Shown here: positions 10,265-22,856 of the stretch, one piece after another | Layout of the letters: each line of letters begins with the position of its first letter | How positions within the stretch are numbered: position 1 is the first letter of the stretch | From: Arctopsyche grandis | Taxonomy: Eukaryota > Arthropoda > Insecta > Trichoptera > Hydropsychidae | NCBI RefSeq assembly: GCF_051622035.1 | Contig: NC_135360.1 | Coordinates: forward strand, 26,615,206 to 26,679,205 | Direction: 5' to 3' | DNA length: 64,000 bases | Made by a program: the position numbers and the translations under genes | Notes under the pieces: model-generated | The model's input: only the letters and a program-made list of their open reading frames with translations | Told to the model about the DNA's origin: nothing | Database searches by the model: none

Positions 10265-13000
10265 CGAAATAGTCACTGTTTTTCGTTTCTATTGAAAATT
10301 CTCTGAAATTGAATTATCCACTGCTTTGATTTTCAGGTGACAAATGTTTAATTCAGAATTTATTTATCTACTATATTTATATGTACAATATTATAATAGT
10401 AACACTGGTATGCATACCGTTTAGTTTGGGAAACACTAAGCAATAAAATATACACGGGTATACGTATACTCTACATTTATGGTAAATCGAAAGGTAGTTC
10501 ATCTTCCGATTGGCAAACGTAACCAATTGCCAACGTTAATCAGACACTTCCGAGTGTTTTATTCGCTACTATAGTGACGAACTCCATGACGTTCGTGGAT
10601 TTACGACTAGCATTGAAGCTGTGCAAATAAATTAACACGGAGTGGTTTTACAGCCTCCCGGTTTATTGCCACCCCCTGTTCCCAATTTCTGCTGGCGAGT
10701 TTTTCCTATATTTTTTTTTCAACATTTGGCGTTATTTTAAATGCTAGACCATATTTCACGAGTCTGAAATCGTTAACGATAAAAAGTGGAGTGTCATTGC
10801 TGCTAGTGTTTGCTATTCTTTACAGTTTACAGCGATTCGTATGGGCGATTTAGGAACATAGAGTGTTTCAAACTTAATTATCTGTGAATATGAATTTTGA
10901 AAATGAGTAAATTACCTCGTTCACCTTTTCATTTTTCTGAATTGTCATGCAATTCAACTAATATCGCATGGAAAATTATAAATATATGTATATAATGTGA
11001 CGTGTACGAACCTAACATGTATAAAAATACATACTAAATTTATTTATCCAACATTTTTTTACCTCATATCGTGGTTTATCTAATTTAATTTTAAGCCAAT
11101 TTTTAATTCTAAACACTCTGTATGTGTAGATACGTATGCTAATGCCACACTATTATTAGCGAAGGTCAATACAATGTTGCATTCAACTGACAAATTTATA
11201 CGATTGTTAGATTGCGGAAACGAACCATTTTTAGAAAACTTCGCAAAAAAAACGCATACATACTACATTAATCGACGCAATCATTTTTATTCCGTACACA
11301 AAAAATCCTACATATTCTCGTATCAATGACATTTTCAAAATCCAATATAATATAAAAATAATTTCAAAACTATTAATCAAAATTTAAAACATCAAAAATA
11401 CAGTCAAACCTCCAATAACGCGCGGGATCGGTTCAGCAAAAAATGAAAAGCAATAAAAGAAAATTTAAAATATAGAATAACATTATATTCTGTATCGTGT
11501 TTTCTTAAAATTTCATTATTTTCTTTATCCGTTTTCTTACGGAACAGATCTAGCGCATTATAGAAGGATCGAATGTTTTAAGATGAGTGCTCAGTGAAAC
11601 GACGCAACGCGATACAACAAAATATAAGAACAATTATTAAGATGAAATTTAACTCCTTACAAAATAGCTTTCTGTGTATGTATTTAAATTTTCCACACAC
11701 TACAATTTCTGTCAGTAGATTCGCTCGATTATGTTTCTTGTCTTATTTTAATTTCGATTGAATGAAATTGTACCGAAAAATACGAACACCGAAATCACAT
11801 ACAAGAAAAAATGCACATATTTGCTATTTCATTAGTGTATGTACATAATTCATAATTTCCATGTTCAAAAAATCCAATTTTGAACAATTTAAGATGAAAA
11901 ATATTAAAGCGTATTTATGTGTGTTTTTTTCGTACAAGTAATTTTATATGTTCATATTTATGTACATATGCATCCGTGCATTTTGCTTTTGCAATAATAC
12001 CATAGAACTATTATTTATGCATTATTGAATTCAACTCTCAAGGGGCGATTCAAGTCAAAATTGCATATAAATCGGAATGTGCACACAGTTCAGTTCTAAA
12101 CACGTTTACACGATTAAGAATAACCAAATCGAACAATATAAAGCCTCGGCCTGGAGGTAATTCTGGTTTATAAATTCTGACCAAAACCTTATCAACTTTA
12201 AGTTTTATTATATTAAAAAATACATAATATTTTTTACTTTTCTGAAAGAAAAAAATCCCACTTCCGGTTTATTAACTTTGATCATTATTTTCAACACATT
12301 GAAGAGCACACACATTTTTTCTAGATCATGAAGACGTGATCAGTTCGGATTTTCGAAAACGTGATCAGCTCGAGTTCGAATTTTCGCATGATCACAAAAC
12401 TTCATCCATTGTTACTACGTACATATATAGACAATGTAAAATCCTTAGCTAACGAGAAAACATGGCTGTCAGTTCCTAAAAAAAATATCATATGTACGTT
12501 GCCGGTAGATACGATACGCGTAACACAAAGGAAAACCTAACGGAACGGAAACGAAACATTTTGAGAAACAGAGCAGTATTGGAAGTCAAAACTTGGGCAG
12601 CACACCGGTTTAACATTTTGTGTCGATAAGCCATGCAAGCAAAGAGCAAAGAGGCATTCATGTGAATAAATGGCGCGAGAGCAGGGCGTGTCCGTCCATT
12701 CGTCCGTCTGTTCCTCGTAGTTCATCCAAGTGGCGTGACTGCAGTGTGTCCTCTGCTCGAGAGTGTTTTATTACATGGCTCACTGTTGGAAATTAGCATC
12801 GTCCAATCCACGGCACGATCCCTCTCCCTCTCTCACTCTCTCTCTGCTAAATTTGTGCGACAGACTTTAGAATTAATGGGCTTCGAACTTTGCGAATGTG
12901 CTATCGATGGCCTGGATAGTCAAAAGCCGGTGACAAGTCAATTGACCGGTACTTCGTTGGTCTAGTTTCAAAATTCAACAATGGGTGTGTCAGTTTTGAA
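10265..13000. other. Non-coding stretch with minor repeat pieces
   Basis: No exon recognised. At 11401 the sequence TA-CAGTCAAACCTCCAATAACG resembles a pogo/Tigger terminal repeat, but no matching right end was found. Positions 12311-12430 carry a copy of the dispersed ATCATG..ACGTGATC repeat shared with 48.5 kb. Positions 12819-12850 are a CT-rich tract (GAGA-type sites on the other strand). Confidence 0.4.
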
Positions 13001-13021
13001 GTGTGTGAAGTGTATAAAATG

Positions 13022-13339
13022 TATAAAAGGCTAAGCCGTTCGTCCGTCCGTGACTGATATGTAGACGGTATAAATACTTTTTCATTGCGATTCGAATATC
13101 GTAGTACATACATATATGAATATACATAGTACATATATGAAATATACTGGCAGAGCGAGCGAGACGGCGCGAGCCACGGTGCGCGCTCTGATGGGGACAA
13201 CGGCGCGAAGCGTACGTGCGGTCGGACGTGTTTTACGTACAGCTACAAACTTCCAGCACTGAAATTTCATTTCATGCATAAAATAATTGAAAAAATTGTG
13301 TTTTTGTCTTACGATGGCATATAACCATTCTTAGTCAAG
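13022..13339 (+). promoter_or_regulatory. TATA promoter and possible non-coding first exon
   Basis: TATAAAAGG at 13022 is followed about 30 nt later by a CGTCCGTCCGTGACTG start-like region. The segment 13150-13245 is GC- and CpG-rich (GCGAGCGAGACGGCGCGAG). At 13339/13340 a splice-donor consensus occurs, AAG|GTAAGAGG. Together these look like a promoter plus an untranslated first exon on the plus strand. No downstream acceptor or gene can be assigned, so the target is unknown. Confidence 0.35.
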
Positions 13340-13404
13340 GTAAGAGGTATGTTTTTTGACGCATCAAGTACCAGGTATACGATATACTCAAAAATATTGG
13401 TTAG

Positions 13405-13876
13405 CACTTGCCGCACTGTGATGGATTGCGAGTCACAAGGCTTTATGTTTTATTTTATTTCTTCAAATATATGTACTGAATGCAAGGTCATTTTATGTAT
13501 TCCTCATCAAAACTTCTATGATTCGAATTATGTCATTATGAAATAAAAACATTGATCAGTATCAACAGAAATAAATTTATTCGCGGGAAGCCCATAACTT
13601 CTCACAGATACAGGAGATAGGTGGAATTCAGTACGCTGCGCTCAGCTATCAGTGTGAGAATGATATCCGCCTGATAACGACTCTGCTTCAGCCTTTTTTT
13701 CCATTTCTTGAACTCATTTTATATTATTCGGCGTTCAATCCACGATAAAATGATTTTCATATCTAATTAAAATAATTAACCTTGTATTATTTTTACTTTA
13801 AACACACATTTTTAAACTGGACACTTGGCGACCAGCACAGTAGCTAGCTGGTTTTTTTAGCACAGAAAGCCAAGTT
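13405..13876. mobile_element. piggyBac-like MITE, ACTTGCC family, copy 2
   Basis: Left end CACTTGCCGCACTGTGATGG follows TTAG (a decayed TTAA). The right end ..CACAGAAAGCCAAGT is followed by TTAA. The interior aligns throughout with the copies at 6.5 and 52.2 kb and lacks the A-rich insertion, so at about 470 bp it shows the basic element length. No transposase. Confidence 0.68.
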
Positions 13877-14335
13877 TAAATAATACAATACACGTACTCA
13901 ATAATATATACATATATACATTTAAAAACTGCGCAGTGGAATTAATGAAATGCATCTGCGTAAGATAAATAAAAAACTATTTATCTATGTACTGTCAAAG
14001 TTTATCGATTATTTGCTTTGAAAGTTTGAAGTCTCCAAAAAGTTATGAATAGCTTTCACATTGTTTTCTTTGGTGAAAGTTATATATTTTGTGTGTACAT
14101 TCGTTTGTAAGGAAAGTAAGTATAACAATTCATAAGTAGGTTCAAGTCCTTGAAGATCTTGATAGATGCTGGTAAATTTAAATTTTATTACGTAATATGT
14201 AGATCATATGTCTCATATTTGCATTTTAAGATAAAGTCTTGAGTTGTTAAAAATATATTGATCTTTGTTTTTATTTTGTCCGAGTAAGTGAATTTAATGA
14301 AATGAATACTTAAAATGCCAGAATTCTATAGACAA

Positions 14336-14676
14336 AACCAGCAGCAAGGCTTGTCGGTTGCATTAATGCACCGGGAGGTGGTCGGGTTCGATCCCGTGGG
14401 TTGATCTCGATTGAAAAGAGTTTGGTCCGAGTATTATTTGCTGTGCTGCTGGTCACACCTGGATATTTGATCGTTTCCTATTAGAGTTTGGTCATTTATC
14501 TGATTGCATTGTTGAAACGGTTCTTTATCGAATTGGCAAAAAACCATCCAACCCACTATGTCAGCCCTATTTTAATATGATTTTTAATCTATAAATGTAT
14601 ATATGTCCAAGTTTCATACCATAGATATCACTCGGAAGCAATGCGCAGTGGCATCACGGGAAAATATAAATAAATT
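14336..14676 (+). mobile_element. tRNA-derived SINE, copy 4 (alternative tail)
   Basis: Standard head (CCAGCAGCAAGGC.., B-box GGGTTCGATCCCGTGGG) and body, but instead of the GGAAGG hairpin it ends with a different tail, ..GGCATCACGGGAAAATATAAATAAA. The copy at 28.19 kb has the same class of tail, so the head and body occur with two kinds of 3' end. Confidence 0.75.
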
Positions 14677-16260
14677 ACTACTTATATTCTAAATGAATTG
14701 CGTTATGTTGATACTATATCTGTATATGTACATTTTAAATAGAAAACTTTATATTAAATAAATAAAAATACCCAATCGTGTTTATATCAAGTCATTGTTA
14801 GGATACGTTAAAACTAGATTGCCTTTCTGGTGCAAAGGTCGAAATAGAATTTTAAAAATGTATATACTAACTGCGACATGCACGAAAGTTTGCATGCTGA
14901 AAATTGCACCCATTTTTGGCAAGCAGATAAGTAATCGCGTTTTAATGCACGCTTAACTTTCTTTGCTTGTGATTTGATCATAATAACTACAGGCTGCCAT
15001 AAATGATGTGTAACGTATTGATCATATGTCAAGCGTACGAAAATGCATCGTGCAATTTTGTATGAGGTATCAAATTGCATGCAACTCAAACATTCTTTCA
15101 AGCTGACGGGAAATTTTCTCGAAAAAGATAACGGAAATGTGCCATAGTAAAAATTTATTTTTGCAGATACGAGCTTTGTGCATATCAAATTTAATTAGGA
15201 AATGTTATATATTATGTATTATAAGTGAAGTTAGTAGTTTCGTAATACAAGCATGTGATATCTTGTGATGGCAGAAATATTTGATAAGTAGAATTTGCAC
15301 TGACTAATTAAGTGATACAGGAAGTAGTCGATCTTTTTCGTGAACCCATGACTTTTAAATCAAAAGCAGAACGCCTCGCTTAACAAGCCGTGGATACTAA
15401 GATAAAGTTCTTACACGAAAGCATCATCATCATCATCAGCCATGATTCAATTACTTCTGCTACTTCATACAGAGCATTCTTTGTCGGATAAAGGCCAGCA
15501 AAATTCCACTCAACTCTATCTCGGTTTAATTTCACCATTTGTGTCCTACCTTGTTAATTAATTAAGTACCTTATACCACCACCATCCAATCTTGGTACAT
15601 CATTAAGTTTCTAGGACAATAATAGCGACTTATGAGATTCAAAAATCCATAGTTTTTGGATTAGAAGCACCTAACTTGTGTTAAGACAAGTTTCGAACCA
15701 AGCCATCGATATAATATACGAGTATTCTGCCCGAAGAAGCATTATCGCATGGGTTATGGCATATTAAGTTATTAAATAAAAAAAAATGAAAAGAAATGTG
15801 TCGGTCCTGTGTTCGATCCGCGCACGGTCGTTTTTTTTACAAATGCGTTATAATTTTTTTTTAATTTCATATTTATATTTAAAAAATGTAAATATCAAAT
15901 TTAAAAAAATTATATTTAAAAAATTTTCTATTTAATATTAAAAAAAATGGTAAAAACTAGCAACCTACCTATGTACATACATATAAACAATATAAAAAAT
16001 AATTAATTAAATAAATTTTCAATAGATGGCGCTAAATGCTCTGAGACTGTTGAACTAGAGGAAACATTGGTAGAAAATAGTATATATAGAAGTTTTTTCT
16101 TGTCTGTTATTATATTCGTACGTTTTGTTGGCAGTGCTTTAGCTGTGACGTACATATATCGAATCGAAACGACTATTATAGTACGGCGAGCGTTATTACA
16201 CACCAACATACACACACACAGCTACAGAATAGCGCTATTATATACATATATGATACATTA
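14677..16260. other. Non-coding stretch
   Basis: Positions 14820-15185 have balanced composition and a 124-codon minus-strand ORF without family similarity; this may be a conserved non-coding element. Positions 15425-15640, starting with a CATCAT run, resemble a decayed RTE-type 3' end in reverse. Around 16018 the phrase TTTCAATAGATGGCGCTAAATGCTC begins a repeat also found at 59932. Confidence 0.35.
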
Positions 16261-16668
16261 GCCAGCAGCATAGCTTGGTGGTTGCGTTAATACTAACCAC
16301 CGAGAGGTGGCTGGGTTCGATTCCGTGGGTTGATCTCGATTGAAAAGAGTATGTTCCGAGTATTATCTCTTGTGCTGCTGGTCACACTTGGATATGTGTA
16401 ACTCTAAGTCGATCGTTTCCTGTCAGAGTTTGCCAATTTTTCTGATTTTATTGTTGAAACGGTTCCTCCATTAAATTGGCTAAAAACCATCCATCCAAAA
16501 AACAGCCAGGGAGTTTTTCAGTGCCTCGTAAATCAGCGACTTACGTAATAAAAATGATGGATTGTTTGTAATTGACCAGGAAGGCGCATTGCTGCTAGGC
16601 CTTCCTGGTATATATGTATGTAAAATATACATATGTACATATGCTGTTGGATATGTATATGAAATAAA
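16261..16668 (+). mobile_element. tRNA-derived SINE, copy 5
   Basis: Head GCCAGCAGCATAGCTTGGTGG, B-box GGGTTCGATTCCGTGGG, body, and hairpin arms CCAGGAAGGC/GCCTTCCTGG. The loop is shorter than usual (CATTGCTGCTAG), with the GGGTTTACCT part lost while both arms stay perfect. The tail contains TACATATGTACATATG words before AAATAAATA. Confidence 0.82.
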
Positions 16669-18357
16669 TACTTTTTTTAAATTTTTTGTCTAGATAAATC
16701 GATTGTTTGAAGGCACAGGACATTGTTTGAAATCGACGAAAATTTTTATATGACGTTCCCTTGATACGACACCTAAGTGTTCCAGTAGGTTCGTCGAGGG
16801 AAATCTAAAATTTGCATTTTTCGCTCAGGCCTAGTGTATATACGTATGTACATACAGTAAATAATACATACATTTAATGAAATATTGGCGCGTTCTGCAG
16901 GGGCGATTATAACGGTAGGGTCGTTTAGCACGTTTGCGGCATTTAAGCCCCGCTCTTAAAGTGGGAATCTACGGAACGTGTGGGTGGGTGGGCGGGCGGG
17001 CGGGTTGGGGGTGCAGAATCGACGATATGTACGTCGTGACCCTAGGCCTGATTAAAACTTGAATAATGGAGAGCGGCCGCTAATTGCGCTCGCTTTCGTC
17101 GGTTTACGAAGCGCACAGAATGCAGGTCAAATGACATGCGGCTGGCGGACCAGAGGAACCGAAGCGAGTTTGCCCACGGCAAACCGGCGTGTGTTGTTCA
17201 AAAGCAAACAGCTCGATACGCCTCATATACACACACATACGGGACTTCAAAATCAGTAGATGTCAAACTCGGTGACGTTTGACATCTATTCGGCGGCAGC
17301 TGTTTAGTTCAGACTTTTGTTCAGAACTTACAGTGGATCACCAGTTTGATTTCAGCTACGGTTTTAAGGTTCTCATCAGTATATTTGAATGTAGAGCTAC
17401 ATCTCTACGTGAGGTGATATGAAAAAGTGTCACTTTTAGATTTCAAATGATCCCCCACATAGCAATAATTGGATAAGTATGAAGCTTTGCAACGATAATA
17501 GCACTGACCAACAAAAAATAATACCGGGGCGGAGATTAATTTTTTATTTTATTATATACTAGCTGAAACCGTCATGCTTTTCAATGCCAGAATAAAGCAT
17601 GCAATTCCCGTTCCCGTTTCAAGTGATGGTTGGAGCTCAACTCGTGTCTCTTCAAAGCCGTGTCGTCATAAACCAACCGGTAACGTGGTTACCAACGAAC
17701 ATATTTCCATTACTGCACAATAGCGCTTCAGACTTTCGCGTCGGTAAAATCGTAATTACAAATATTATTATTAAAAGGTTTTTTTTCACAGTAAGCTTCC
17801 CAGACACGCATTCAACAAAATCCTGAAAGTTCCATCGTAATCGGTTGAGTGGTTTAGGAGCATATACGAGACAGACAAACAGACATTCAATTTTATATAT
17901 AAATATATAGATGTTACACCGAAACCGTGAAATTGCCTATTGCCTGAAATCGGCAAAAATGAGTGTCAAATAACAAAAATAAATACTGATACTAACAACC
18001 TAATCTTAAATGAGTAGGGCCAACCCCAACTTGACCTAACCCTTAAATAAATAAGTGTTGGTTGGCTGCTAAGACATTATGATGTGTTGGGATGGATATT
18101 ACGATGTGTGGACCATGAGCAGAGTGGGAATGGACAGGAGCGGGGCGACGCGCTATCATCCAACTGTCAAAAAATATAATTTCACTGATGGGGGCCAAAT
18201 TTGAAAATTACTTTTTCAACTGTAAAAATGACAATTTAAGAATTCCATACACTGAATTCCATGAATTCAGCAATCTCAAAAGCCTGTAGCTTTTTATTAT
18301 ACATGGCATCTTGTCAGGGTTCACGCTTTTTTTACATACAGAAGGATGCTGAAAACG
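16669..18357. other. Non-coding stretch with a GC-rich island and a LINE-like 3' end
   Basis: Positions 16890-17230 form a richer island with (GGGC)n/(GGGT)n runs near 16980 and GAGCGGCCGC near 17070; it has no recognisable exon. Positions about 17555-17912, starting CTAGCTGAAACCGTCATG and ending with GTTGAGTGGTTTAGGAG.. and a TATATATAGAT end, resemble a dispersed element common in arthropod genomes. I cannot classify it further. Confidence 0.4.
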
Positions 18358-18809
18358 TATCAGCGTGGCTCGGTCGTTAAGCTTCTGCTTAACACTGAGA
18401 GGCGCCGAGTTCGATCCCTTGAGCTGACCTCGATTGAAAAGAATTTTTCTGAGTATATCTGTAATGCTGCTGGTCAGACCAGGATTTGTGACTCCTGGTT
18501 GATCGTTTCCTATCAGAGTTTGCCAATTTTCTCTGATTTCATTGTTGAAACGATTCCCGATTAAAAATTGGCTAAAAATCCTTCCTACCCACTATGTCAC
18601 CACTATTTGAGTATGATTAATGTAAATATTACAATAAAAATGTATGTACAATTCATAGATGTCTCGTTAATTATCGAGTTTAAGTCAGTGTCTCGTAATT
18701 TAGCGACTTATATAATAAAAAATGCTGTATTGTTTGTAATTTGGCCAGGAAGGCGCATTGGGGTTTACCTGTAATGCCTTCCTGGTATGAAATAAATAAA
18801 TAAATAAAT
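18358..18809 (+). mobile_element. tRNA-derived SINE, copy 6 (full length)
   Basis: Head TATCAGCGTGGCTCGGTCG, B-box GAGTTCGATCCC, full body including CACTATTTGAGTATG and GTGTCTCGTAATTTAGCGAC, and 3' hairpin CCAGGAAGGC / GCCTTCCTGG with an (AAAT)n tail. It is one of the best-preserved long-form copies. Confidence 0.82.
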
Positions 18810-20069
18810 TACCAATGATTTTTATTGGTTTCCTTTCATTTTTGAGATATGAGCGTTTAAATAAAATGCGCAATAAATGTTGAGTAAATAAATAAATGAA
18901 ATTTAAAATGAGTCCGATGATGAGAAGAATAGTCTGTTTCCAAAAGATCTTATATAATCCTCAAAATGAGGCTGTACGCTCAAAATTGAGTATGATTGAT
19001 TGAATCTAGAATATGTTAATGGAGTTACTGAGATAGATTGGCTGCATAAACGTAATCAGATCTACAATTTTTGTCTAAAACCCCACCCCACTAGCACTCG
19101 ATTAATTTGCACGAGACCGCGGTACAGAAATTTCACGGAACTTGTGCATTAATGTTCCACGATTATGTGTACGGATTGTGCCGCTGCTGTACACTATCTA
19201 TAATTTCATTATGAAATCGAGTTACGTTCATTAAAGCTAGTTGGTTGTGCGGCGCTTAACAAAAAGCTTTTGTGCACACCGATCTAATGGCAACTAAAAG
19301 CTTCTCTACAATACACATATGTACCTATACGTTTGTATGTGATATACAGAATGTCTCCATTTCCGAGTAGTCTTTATCCGAAAACGAATATTACCTCGTT
19401 TAAAGCGAACGCGATACAATTCACCGAGATTATTTTCCGCGTCTGTTAGGAAAAACGATCGTGTGCATCTGTAATTTAAATATGAATATATGTATGTATG
19501 CATACTATATTTATCTATGAAATGGTACGGAAAGTCAACTCCGTGTTGATTTTACATTCGGTGCAAAAAATGTCATGAATAAATAAATAAATTGCGATGG
19601 AGATGTATTTTTATCATGCGCGCATGTTTTTGATGTGAAATATGCATTTAAAATTAAAAAAAAATATTTTTTTTAATATTCAAATGATAATATCTATTTT
19701 TGAAAATTTTATTGAGGTTTCTTTTCGTTCATATGTATAATAAAACTCGGTAGGTATATTATACGAAATTCAGATAGAGCGAATCAAAAGCTCTGTATTG
19801 AAAATGACACTGTTGACTGTTTATACGCCATTGAAAATAATAGTACATGTTTGTTTGCTTAAACCAGGATCTCAAGCTTTTTTTTATAATCAAATAGATG
19901 TGTACATATTATATATAAATACAGACATACAAACATATATAAAAAATTAAACACAATGTTTGTTATACATACATATTTGCATAAAAATTTTCTGAGAACA
20001 TTTTGTCTGAAAAATATTAACATACAGTTGTTAACTATATGTATGTTTGGATATAGCACATACATGTTC
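18810..20069. other. Non-coding stretch
   Basis: No exon recognised. Positions 19085-19260 are of balanced composition (GAGACCGCGGTACAG, GTGCCGCTGCTGTACAC) and may be regulatory. The remainder is AT-rich with TACATA simple sequence. Confidence 0.4.
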
Positions 20070-20740
20070 CAGTGGCGCACCGTCATTGGACTAGAGGAAC
20101 TTGGCTAGTCCCCTAAAATCTATTGCCTAAAATTTAAAAATATCAACAATTCAATTACAATGAATCCAAATCGGTTTCCAAATTGATATTGTTCACTCGG
20201 ATTAGATACTGGAATCGGTCCAACTGAAGTAGTGGTAGTGAACTGTTATGGTATAGTCCGCCGCGTCGTTCGCTTGCACGGACTCACCGTCTTAATTTTG
20301 TTCTCTTCGCGGTACTGGCAAATTTTTACTTGTCTCTTCGAGAATTTATGGAATTTTCATTAAGAATATTCTGAATTGTGTCTATCAAACATCATTTTGA
20401 ACAATTTTTTTTGTTAAAATAACATACACAAAACTTATTGAGTACAAATATGGCAAAAGACTCGACTCACAAAACGATTCCCTCAAAACAAATCAGTACG
20501 AAGCGCGCGGAATCAAATAACGAGAGCCTAATGTTGCATTCTCAATCGATTTTTCGACAAATCATTGAGAAAATTAAATTTTGAAGACAAATAAGATGTT
20601 AAGAAAAGTGACTAATTAGGATATTTCTGTTCACAAAAATGAAAAATTTTACTCACTTCCAGGCAGATTAAAAATATTGTTTTTGTCCATGTACCAAATA
20701 CTACCTAGTCCCCTGTTTTATAAGTCACAGCACGCCACTG
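20070..20740. mobile_element. Non-autonomous hAT-like element with CAGTGGCG termini
   Basis: Left end CAGTGGCGCAC and right end reading CAGTGGCGTGC inwards form short inverted repeats. Inside both ends is the phrase CTAGTCCCCT in inverted orientation. Flanks ACATGTTC and ATATGTAC agree at 6 of 8 positions, consistent with a decayed 8-bp duplication. CAGTGGCG-type ends are common in animal hAT elements. No transposase frame is visible in 671 bp. Confidence 0.6.
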
Positions 20741-20748
20741 ATATGTAC

Positions 20749-21918
20749 ATATGTACATACATATTTATATGTATTTATGTATGCGAGTATCTAAGGATTT
20801 GCATAGAGCTTTCAACAGCATACATCAAATTTCCAAGAATATAATTACAAAAGGTAGTATTTTAGCGTACATACATTTAATATCTTAGTATATATACAAT
20901 ACTAATATATACGAGTATATATATATAGTGTATACATTGCACAAATAAAATCTCGTATGTATGTTTATAATAAATAATAATTTCCAATAAATTCCATTTT
21001 CAAATTTTCCATCTTCGTCGATTTTCTTTGATGACATTAAAATTTGTAAATAATTACAAAAAAAATCCAAAACATGAGTGCAGACTTCTGATCGGCAGTA
21101 TTCATACATTTTACTCAAAATTTACTCTTCAATTCAAAGATTCAACTTCATGCATTCGAGTGCATACTCACATCAACTCAAATCTTCAATTTCCGAGTTT
21201 AGGGTGGGGGATTGAGAGAAGAGTTTAGGGTTCATTGACCGTGAAATCAAAATAATAATACGGCGCGTCGGGTTTCAGTTCGATCGGTAAATAACACGAT
21301 AACCCCGACAACTTTTGTCCGATATAAGTATATAAAACGGGCAAACAAATAACGTGATCTCGGTTGTAACCTTCTCTGTTCATGGTGCGGGTGGATAGCA
21401 GAGGAATCAACAAAACGACGGATAATCAGAAAAACACGAATAGCCGGAATAAATCGATTCCCCATTCGCCGCAACCCCCCGTCTAATAACACATTCGCCG
21501 AGAGAAGCAACACTTGTCGATTAATATTCGTGTTGCCTAAATTGACCTAGCCTAACAATACATAAATTGGAAAGAAAATGTTTAGAAGAAATATTGTATG
21601 CATATGGTTGCCAGAAAGCTTCCAGCACATTCTATTATATTTAGTTTGTCAATGTGTTTCAGTTGGATGCTTCATGTGGGAAGAAGACGGTCTGTACATA
21701 TATTAGACCATAACTCAATTTAAATTTTTCATTGAATTTATTGCTTTGTTCCTATTTAAGTTAACCTCTCAAATATCATTTACTGATAGGTGAAGGTTTC
21801 ATCAATTACTCAATGACGAATATATGACTATTTATATGTACGTAAGCTAACAATGTGTACTATTTTCCTTCTAAAATCTAATCTCAGGTAGTTTTATTCA
21901 TTAAAAATTAATTATTCA
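20749..21918. other. Non-coding stretch with one balanced island
   Basis: Positions 21240-21510 are less AT-biased (ATACGGCGCGTCGGG; CCCATTCGCCGCAACCCCCC) and contain TATATAAAACGG on the plus strand. Overlapping ORFs on the minus strand lack family signatures. The rest is AT-rich. Confidence 0.35.
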
Positions 21919-22165
21919 CAGCCAGTGTAGTGCACTAGTAGAACTATTGCATACCAGTAGTAGGTTCAAGCTATGTAGGTTCAAATCCCGGCCAAATAAA
22001 CTACTGGTGAGGTCTTGTAATTATTAAAAAAAAACACAGATCGACCGTGTCCTGTTAGAATTTTCCGATTTTTCTGTCTTAATTATTTTGAAGGATCCAA
22101 TAAATCATTTTTTTCCCTCAGATTCTCGCAAAATTCAAGTTACTAGCATTAAGAATTTGTTAAAT
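21919..22165 (+). mobile_element. tRNA-derived SINE, copy 7 (diverged, truncated)
   Basis: Head GCCAGTGTAGTGCACTAGTAG and B-box GGTTCAAATCCCGG are followed by a weak body match (GATCGACCGTGTCCTGTTAGA). The copy ends next to the 3' end of the LINE fragment that follows. The usual hairpin is absent. Confidence 0.55.
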
Positions 22166-22169
22166 TTTA

Positions 22170-22856
22170 TAAATGCTACCTACATAATTTATTTCTCGAA
22201 AATTTTTCGTGTATTGAAAATTTGTTGATTTTCCACAGATGTCTATGTTTGTCCAACCAATTCAATTCATCTAACATACTTCTAACATTCTTACGTTTCC
22301 ACAGATTCAAAATAGCACGCATTGTCCTATTCTGTACTGTCTGCAGTTTATCAATGCACAATCCACTAAATAGATTGAGAGCACTGTAGCGCAATATACA
22401 ATATGAGGCCGTACAATACAATTATATAGGTATATTAATATTTTACTTTTTATATTTAATAAATTTCTTAACCTACAAATTACACCACCTTTTTTTGGCA
22501 TTTTTTTAATAATATAATCTGCGTGCACCTTAAAACTTAATTTACAATCCAAATAAATGCCTAAATATTTAATATTATCTACTACTTCTACCACTCTCCC
22601 ATCCATAATCGCATCACACACAACGCTTTTATTATTCATCCACATCATCTTAGTCTTACTTAAGGTCACTTTCAGTTTATTCTCGCATAACCAATCACTT
22701 ACATACTTTAATTCTTTACATAAAATATCACTCATGACTTGCACATCATCACCTACAATATAAACTAACGTATCATCCGCAAACATATGAACTTTACATA
22801 CATCAAATACTTTCACTAAATCATTGATATAAAAAATAAAATCCATTTTTTTATAT
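22170..22856 (-). mobile_element. 5'-truncated Jockey-like LINE (reverse transcriptase remnant)
   Basis: The minus-strand frame at 22307-22846 begins in FxFYINDL, contains the FADDT box of the RT active site (YADD-like; about residue 23), then KTKxMW, IKYLGIxLD and CxVRPHIVY blocks: the C-terminal half of a non-LTR reverse transcriptase. A frame change near 22420 leads into LQTVQNRTMRAIL, usual near the end of Jockey/CR1-type ORF2 proteins. The 5' truncation is typical of LINE insertion. The copy is inactive. Confidence 0.8.

Noticed and set aside
11399-11425. pogo/Tigger element start (TA-CAGTCAAACCTCC)
   Set aside because: A single terminus-like word without a matching right end; could be chance.
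14814-15188. 124-codon minus-strand ORF
   Set aside because: No family similarity that I recognise; the balanced composition may reflect a non-coding conserved element.
15425-15640. RTE LINE 3' end in reverse orientation
   Set aside because: Only the CATCAT microsatellite and a vague match to AAGGCC words; not enough to annotate as an element.
16261-16340. tRNA genes at the heads of the SINEs
   Set aside because: A- and B-box-like words are present, but no cloverleaf with paired acceptor stem can be formed, and the sequences are repeated with SINE bodies attached.
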